Assembly: GCF_014334115.1 (NCBI RefSeq)
Contig: NZ_CP060494.1
Location: forward strand, 682,001-746,000
DNA: 64,000 nt
Origin: Sphingosinithalassobacter sp. CS137
Lineage (GTDB): Bacteria > Pseudomonadota > Alphaproteobacteria > Sphingomonadales > Sphingomonadaceae
Direction: 5' to 3'
Position numbers and translations under genes: made by a program. Shown piece after piece: positions 63,122-64,000 of this stretch (the stretch's first letter is position 1; every line of letters begins with the position of its first letter). The notes under the pieces are model-generated. The model did not search any database. It saw only the letters and a program-made list of their open reading frames with translations, and had not been told where the DNA came from.

Positions 63122-64000
63122 TTAAAGCGGAATATTGTCATGCTTCTTCCACGGGTTCTCGAGCTGCTTCCCGCGTAGCTTCCGCAAGCCCAGCGCGATC
63201 CGCCGCCGCGTGGAATGCGGCATGATGACTTCGTCGATGAAGCCCTTGCTCGCCGCCACGAACGGGTTGGCGAAGCGCGCCTCATATTCCGCGGTCTTCT
63301 CGGCGATCTCCTCGGGCGTGCGGCCGCGGAAGATGATCTCCACCGCGCCCTTCGCTCCCATCACAGCGATCTCGGCGGTCGGCCACGCATAGTTCAAGTC
63401 GCCGCGCAGGTGCTTGCTCGCCATCACGTCATACGCGCCGCCATAGGCCTTGCGCGTGATCACCGTGATCTTGGGCACCGTTGCCTCGGCATAGGCGAAG
63501 AGCAGCTTCGCGCCGTGCTTGATGATGCCGTTATGCTCCTGCCCCACGCCCGGCAAAAAGCCCGGCACGTCGACGAACGTCACGATCGGGATGTCGAATG
63601 CGTCGCAGAAGCGAACGAACCGCGCCGCCTTCTTCGACGAATTGATGTCGAGCACGCCCGCCAGCACCATCGGCTGGTTCGCGACGATGCCCACCGTGCG
63701 TCCCTCGATCCGCCCGAAGCCGATCAGGATGTTGCCCGCATGCGCCGGCTGCAGCTCGAAGAAGTCGCCGTCGTCGACCGTCTTCCGGATCAGCTCGTGC
63801 ATGTCATAGGGTTGGTTGGCGCTCGGCGGGATCAGCGTGTCGAGGCTCGGCTCGAGCCGATCCCACGGATCGTCGCACGGCCGCTCGGGCACTTCCTCGC
63901 GGTTCGACGCGGGCAGGAAATCGATGAAGTCGCGCGCGGCGAGCAGGGCCTCGATATCATTCTCGAACGCGACGTCGGCGACCGAGGACTTGGTCGTGTG
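63122..64000 (-). CDS. pccB: Propionyl-CoA carboxylase beta subunit (N-terminus outside window)
   Basis: The C-terminal ~292 residues of the carboxyltransferase subunit. Landmarks are [54 protein letters not shown] and [20 protein letters not shown], ending in the short basic C-terminus typical of PccB. The reading frame stays open to the right edge, so the gene starts beyond the window. It is the first visible gene of the minus-strand operon. Confidence 0.93.
   Translation of the reverse strand, partial: HTTKSSVADVAFENDIEALLAARDFIDFLPASNREEVPERPCDDPWDRLEPSLDTLIPPSANQPYDMHELIRKTVDDGDFFELQPAHAGNILIGFGRIEGRTVGIVANQPMVLAGVLDINSSKKAARFVRFCDAFDIPIVTFVDVPGFLPGVGQEHNGIIKHGAKLLFAYAEATVPKITVITRKAYGGAYDVMASKHLRGDLNYAWPTAEIAVMGAKGAVEIIFRGRTPEEIAEKTAEYEARFANPFVAASKGFIDEVIMPHSTRRRIALGLRKLRGKQLENPWKKHDNIPL

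Noticed and set aside
1..64000. Search for tRNA, rRNA, CRISPR repeats, transposases, integrase and attachment sites
   Set aside because: No cloverleaf with a standard tRNA end, no spaced direct repeats and no transposase or integrase motifs were noticed by eye. A tRNAscan/CRISPR search would be decisive.

Overview
The window looks like a chromosome segment of a GC-rich, aerobic, Gram-negative alphaproteobacterium, most likely a sphingomonad (order Sphingomonadales). This is inferred from the protein types: a large TonB-dependent receptor, many exported peptidases, caa3-type and cbb3-type oxidases, and an FNR/FixK box in front of the cbb3 operon. Genes are densely packed, often with 1-8 base overlaps. 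I see no tRNA, rRNA, CRISPR array, transposase or phage module.

Layout. 1-3 kb: the end of a GNAT acetyltransferase, two divergent paralogous small proteins of the DUF6916 type, and an exported PQQ-type sugar dehydrogenase. 3.1-9.6 kb: a MarR/GbsR-like regulator followed by a tripartite RND efflux operon. 9.7-27.9 kb: a peptide and amino-acid acquisition island. It holds an M61 aminopeptidase, an Lrp regulator divergent from an ornithine-cyclodeaminase-like enzyme and an exported amidohydrolase, an APC permease, three S10 serine carboxypeptidases, a class I aminotransferase, a 1006-residue TonB receptor, a Tat-exported class V PLP enzyme and an inositol-phosphatase-like enzyme. 27.9-33.1 kb: an ulosonic-acid (Kdo-type) surface-glycan cluster: KdsA, a CMP-sugar synthetase fused to an RraA/pyruvate-aldolase domain, a KdsD-type isomerase, a putative glycosyltransferase preceded by a 20-codon leader ORF, and a divergent TylF-type methyltransferase.

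33.5-45.2 kb: alternative complex III (ActA, B, C, D and F, with no ActE) divergent from a caa3-type oxidase whose subunit II carries cytochrome c and whose subunits I and III are fused, plus a cation antiporter and the CtaG assembly factor. 45.4-53.4 kb: a complete ccoNOQP-ccoGHIS (fix) operon behind a perfect FNR/FixK palindrome, ending in a small cysteine-rich secreted protein. ACIII can pass quinol electrons to the caa3 enzyme at high oxygen, while the cbb3 oxidase is likely induced at low oxygen. OmpW follows, with an imperfect FNR-like site upstream.

54.4-64 kb (minus strand): propionyl-CoA to succinyl-CoA conversion (pccB, mce, mcm, pccA) with an enoyl-CoA hydratase and bioB, which supplies the biotin that propionyl-CoA carboxylase needs. 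A compositionally foreign small gene is wedged between pccB and mce. pccB runs off the right edge of the window.

The most unusual items are the CMP-transferase/RraA fusion in the Kdo-like cluster, the concentration of S10 peptidases with a TonB receptor and a Tat-exported PLP enzyme, the ACIII lacking ActE, and several uncharacterised small proteins attached to known operons.
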